A DNA stretch of 6,418 bases from an uncultured Woeseiaceae bacterium (GTDB lineage Bacteria > Pseudomonadota > Gammaproteobacteria > Steroidobacterales > Woeseiaceae). Shown piece after piece: positions 5,879 to 6,418 of this stretch (its first letter is position 1; each line of letters starts with the position of its first letter). Made by a program: the position numbers and the translations under genes. Location: the NCBI GenBank assembly GCA_945787435.1, contig CALZHX010000124.1:1-6418 (forward strand), written 5' to 3'. Under the pieces are notes generated by a model that was given only the letters and a program-made list of their open reading frames with translations, made no database searches and had not been told where the DNA came from.

Positions 5879-6000
5879 GCCGATCAGACTGTGTGAGATT
5901 CGTGTGATTGAGTAATGCACTATTGTGCTGAGTACTGAAACTGCAATGAGCGTCTAGCCACGTGGTTTAAATAATTTCAGTTACTTACGATTCAAGTGGC
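5879..6000. other. AT-rich non-coding spacer at the right end of the cassette
   Basis: These 122 bp hold no credible reading frame. A weak hairpin GCAC-TATT-GTGC (5918-5929) is present but has no T-tract. The AT-rich stretch TTTAAATAATTT (5966-5977) contrasts with the GC-richer genes on either side, as island ends often do. No promoter was assigned. Confidence 0.5.
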
Positions 6001-6093
6001 GTACTCCGAAGGCAGGGGTCACAGGTTCGATCAATCGCGAAGCGATTGACCAGGCAGCGCCGCAGGCGCAAGTGCATCCTGTCGGGCGCGCCA
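6001..6093 (+). pseudogene. tRNA-Arg(CCG) 3' fragment interrupted in the T-loop
   Basis: The sequence follows tRNA-Arg(CCG) at 3144-3220 from the anticodon loop (CTCCGAA at 6004-6010) through the T-stem and on to GCGCGCCA (6086-6093). The preceding GTAC also matches if five bases of the 5' anticodon stem are deleted. The T-loop is split after TTCGA by 45 nt (6031-6075), and the tRNA resumes with ATCCTGTCGGG. The 5' acceptor strand and D arm are missing, so it cannot be a functional tRNA. It is best read as an attachment-site remnant or a decayed duplicate later hit by the two-hairpin insert. Confidence 0.85.
6023..6087 (+). repeat. tRNA-derived two-hairpin repeat, copy 2
   Basis: These 65 bp are a perfect match to 3288-3352 in the same orientation, 2735 bp away. 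The 45-nt insert occupies 6031-6075, with hairpins TCAATCGC/GCGATTGA (6031-6049) and GCGCC/GGCGC (6057-6069). Unlike copy 1, its tRNA flanks continue in both directions, showing which molecule the flanks came from. Confidence 0.9.
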
Positions 6094-6237
6094 TTTTCTT
6101 CATCTGAAGGCGCGTAAGTAGTTGTTTGTTAGTAAACGACTGGGGGCGCCCGCGGACAATCTATCTAAACGAATCACTACTGGGCTCAACTGAGTCCGGC
6201 AAAATTCCGGCAAAGGCGCAATACCTTAGCCCGGTAG
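6094..6237. other. Intergenic region between island end and transporter gene
   Basis: No gene was found in these 144 bp. Two imperfect hairpins are visible: AGTTGTTT/AAACGACT (6120-6141, one wobble pair) and GGGCTC/GAGTCC (6182-6197, one wobble pair). Neither has a T-tract on either strand, so no intrinsic terminator can be called for the leftward transporter gene. A short direct repeat TCCGGCAAA occurs twice at 6195-6214. Confidence 0.4.
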
Positions 6238-6418
6238 CTAGAGCCACTTTTTCCATCGGAAGACGGTCAACAGTGCCGCGGCCGCCAAGACCATGACCAC
6301 GATAGAACTGAAAAATCCTTTGGGGTTCTCAAGACCCGGCAACCCGCCCACGTTCATGCCCAAGAGCCCGGTGACGAATGTGAGCGGTAAAAAGATTGCT
6401 GCAACAACAGACAGGACA
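6238..6418 (-). CDS. CorA/ZntB-family divalent cation transporter (C-terminal end only)
   Basis: Only the last 59 residues are in the window; the gene enters from the right edge and stops at TAG (complement of 6238-6240). The segment contains FLPLTFVTGLLGMNVGGLPG, with the GMN signature that forms the pore entrance in CorA-family channels, then a second membrane helix (FFSSIVVMVLAAAALLTVF) and the basic end RWKKWL. GMN followed by VGGLPG and the short FRxxKWL tail resembles the ZntB branch more than classical CorA. The family moves Mg2+, Zn2+ or related ions across the inner membrane. It lies outside the repeat-bounded cassette, so it is probably part of the host backbone despite the metal theme. 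Confidence 0.85.
   Translation of the reverse strand, partial: VLSVVAAIFLPLTFVTGLLGMNVGGLPGLENPKGFFSSIVVMVLAAAALLTVFRWKKWL

Larger units (their letters stand above)
3176..6093. mobile_element. Putative tRNA-Arg-associated genomic island (metal cassette), no integrase
   Basis: The tRNA 3' half at 3176-3220 and the interrupted copy at 6004-6093 match exactly in two blocks: 27 nt (3176-3202 and 6004-6030) and 18 nt (3203-3220 and 6076-6093). They are in direct orientation, as attL and attR of a tRNA-targeted integrative element would be. The enclosed DNA carries five genes that form a coherent metal-related set. No integrase, transposase or excisionase is present, so the element would be a relic, a trimmed cassette, or one mobilised in trans. 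An alternative is decay of a second tRNA copy after a local duplication. The boundaries are therefore inferred and not proven. Confidence 0.4.

Overview
The window looks like chromosomal DNA of a gammaproteobacterium. The tRNA-Arg(CCG) closely resembles the enterobacterial one, from memory, and carries an encoded CCA. The TolB-like/TPR protein and the DUF885 metallopeptidase are of types common in marine and soil Gammaproteobacteria. A Woeseiaceae- or Steroidobacter-like host would fit, but the sequence does not settle this.

Layout. Bases 1-1184 (minus) hold the first 394 codons of a membrane-anchored TolB-like/TPR protein that runs off the left edge. A 102-bp divergent gap separates it from an N-terminally anchored DUF885 metallopeptidase (1287-3113, plus). 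A complete tRNA-Arg(CCG) (3144-3220) and a strong intrinsic terminator (3229-3258) follow. The right edge (6238-6418, minus) holds the C-terminal 59 residues of a CorA/ZntB-type divalent-cation transporter.

Between these ordinary blocks lies the most interesting part, about 2.8 kb starting at the tRNA. It carries a short six-helix CDF-like transporter (3418-4020), overlapped by a class I SAM methyltransferase (4013-4630). A MerR-family metal sensor (4644-5030, minus) is divergent from a Cys-rich GDCCVxC-domain protein (5107-5322), which is overlapped by an uncharacterised four-helix membrane protein (5315-5878). Between the MerR gene and the GDCCVxC gene is a textbook MerR-type promoter: TTGACC, a 19-bp spacer, TACGAT, and a near-perfect 23-bp dyad over the spacer. 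The natural reading is a metal-responsive handling or resistance cassette: the sensor with Cys77, Cys112 and Cys120 should bind a soft or borderline divalent metal and switch on the Cys-rich and membrane proteins. The transporter-methyltransferase pair has no visible MerR operator, so its co-regulation is only inferred from proximity.

The cassette is bracketed by unusual tRNA-derived DNA. At 6001-6093 there is a dead 3' fragment of the same tRNA-Arg, from the anticodon loop through CCA, split in the T-loop by a 45-nt, two-hairpin insert. A 65-bp perfect copy of the insert plus T-arm flanks lies just downstream of the intact tRNA at 3288-3352. The copies are direct repeats 2735 bp apart that enclose all five genes, and no integrase or transposase is present. 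This suggests a tRNA-targeted genomic island that has lost its integrase or is moved in trans, combined with a tRNA-derived REP-like repeat. Island status and repeat mobility are inferences; the repeat identity and gene content are read directly from the sequence.
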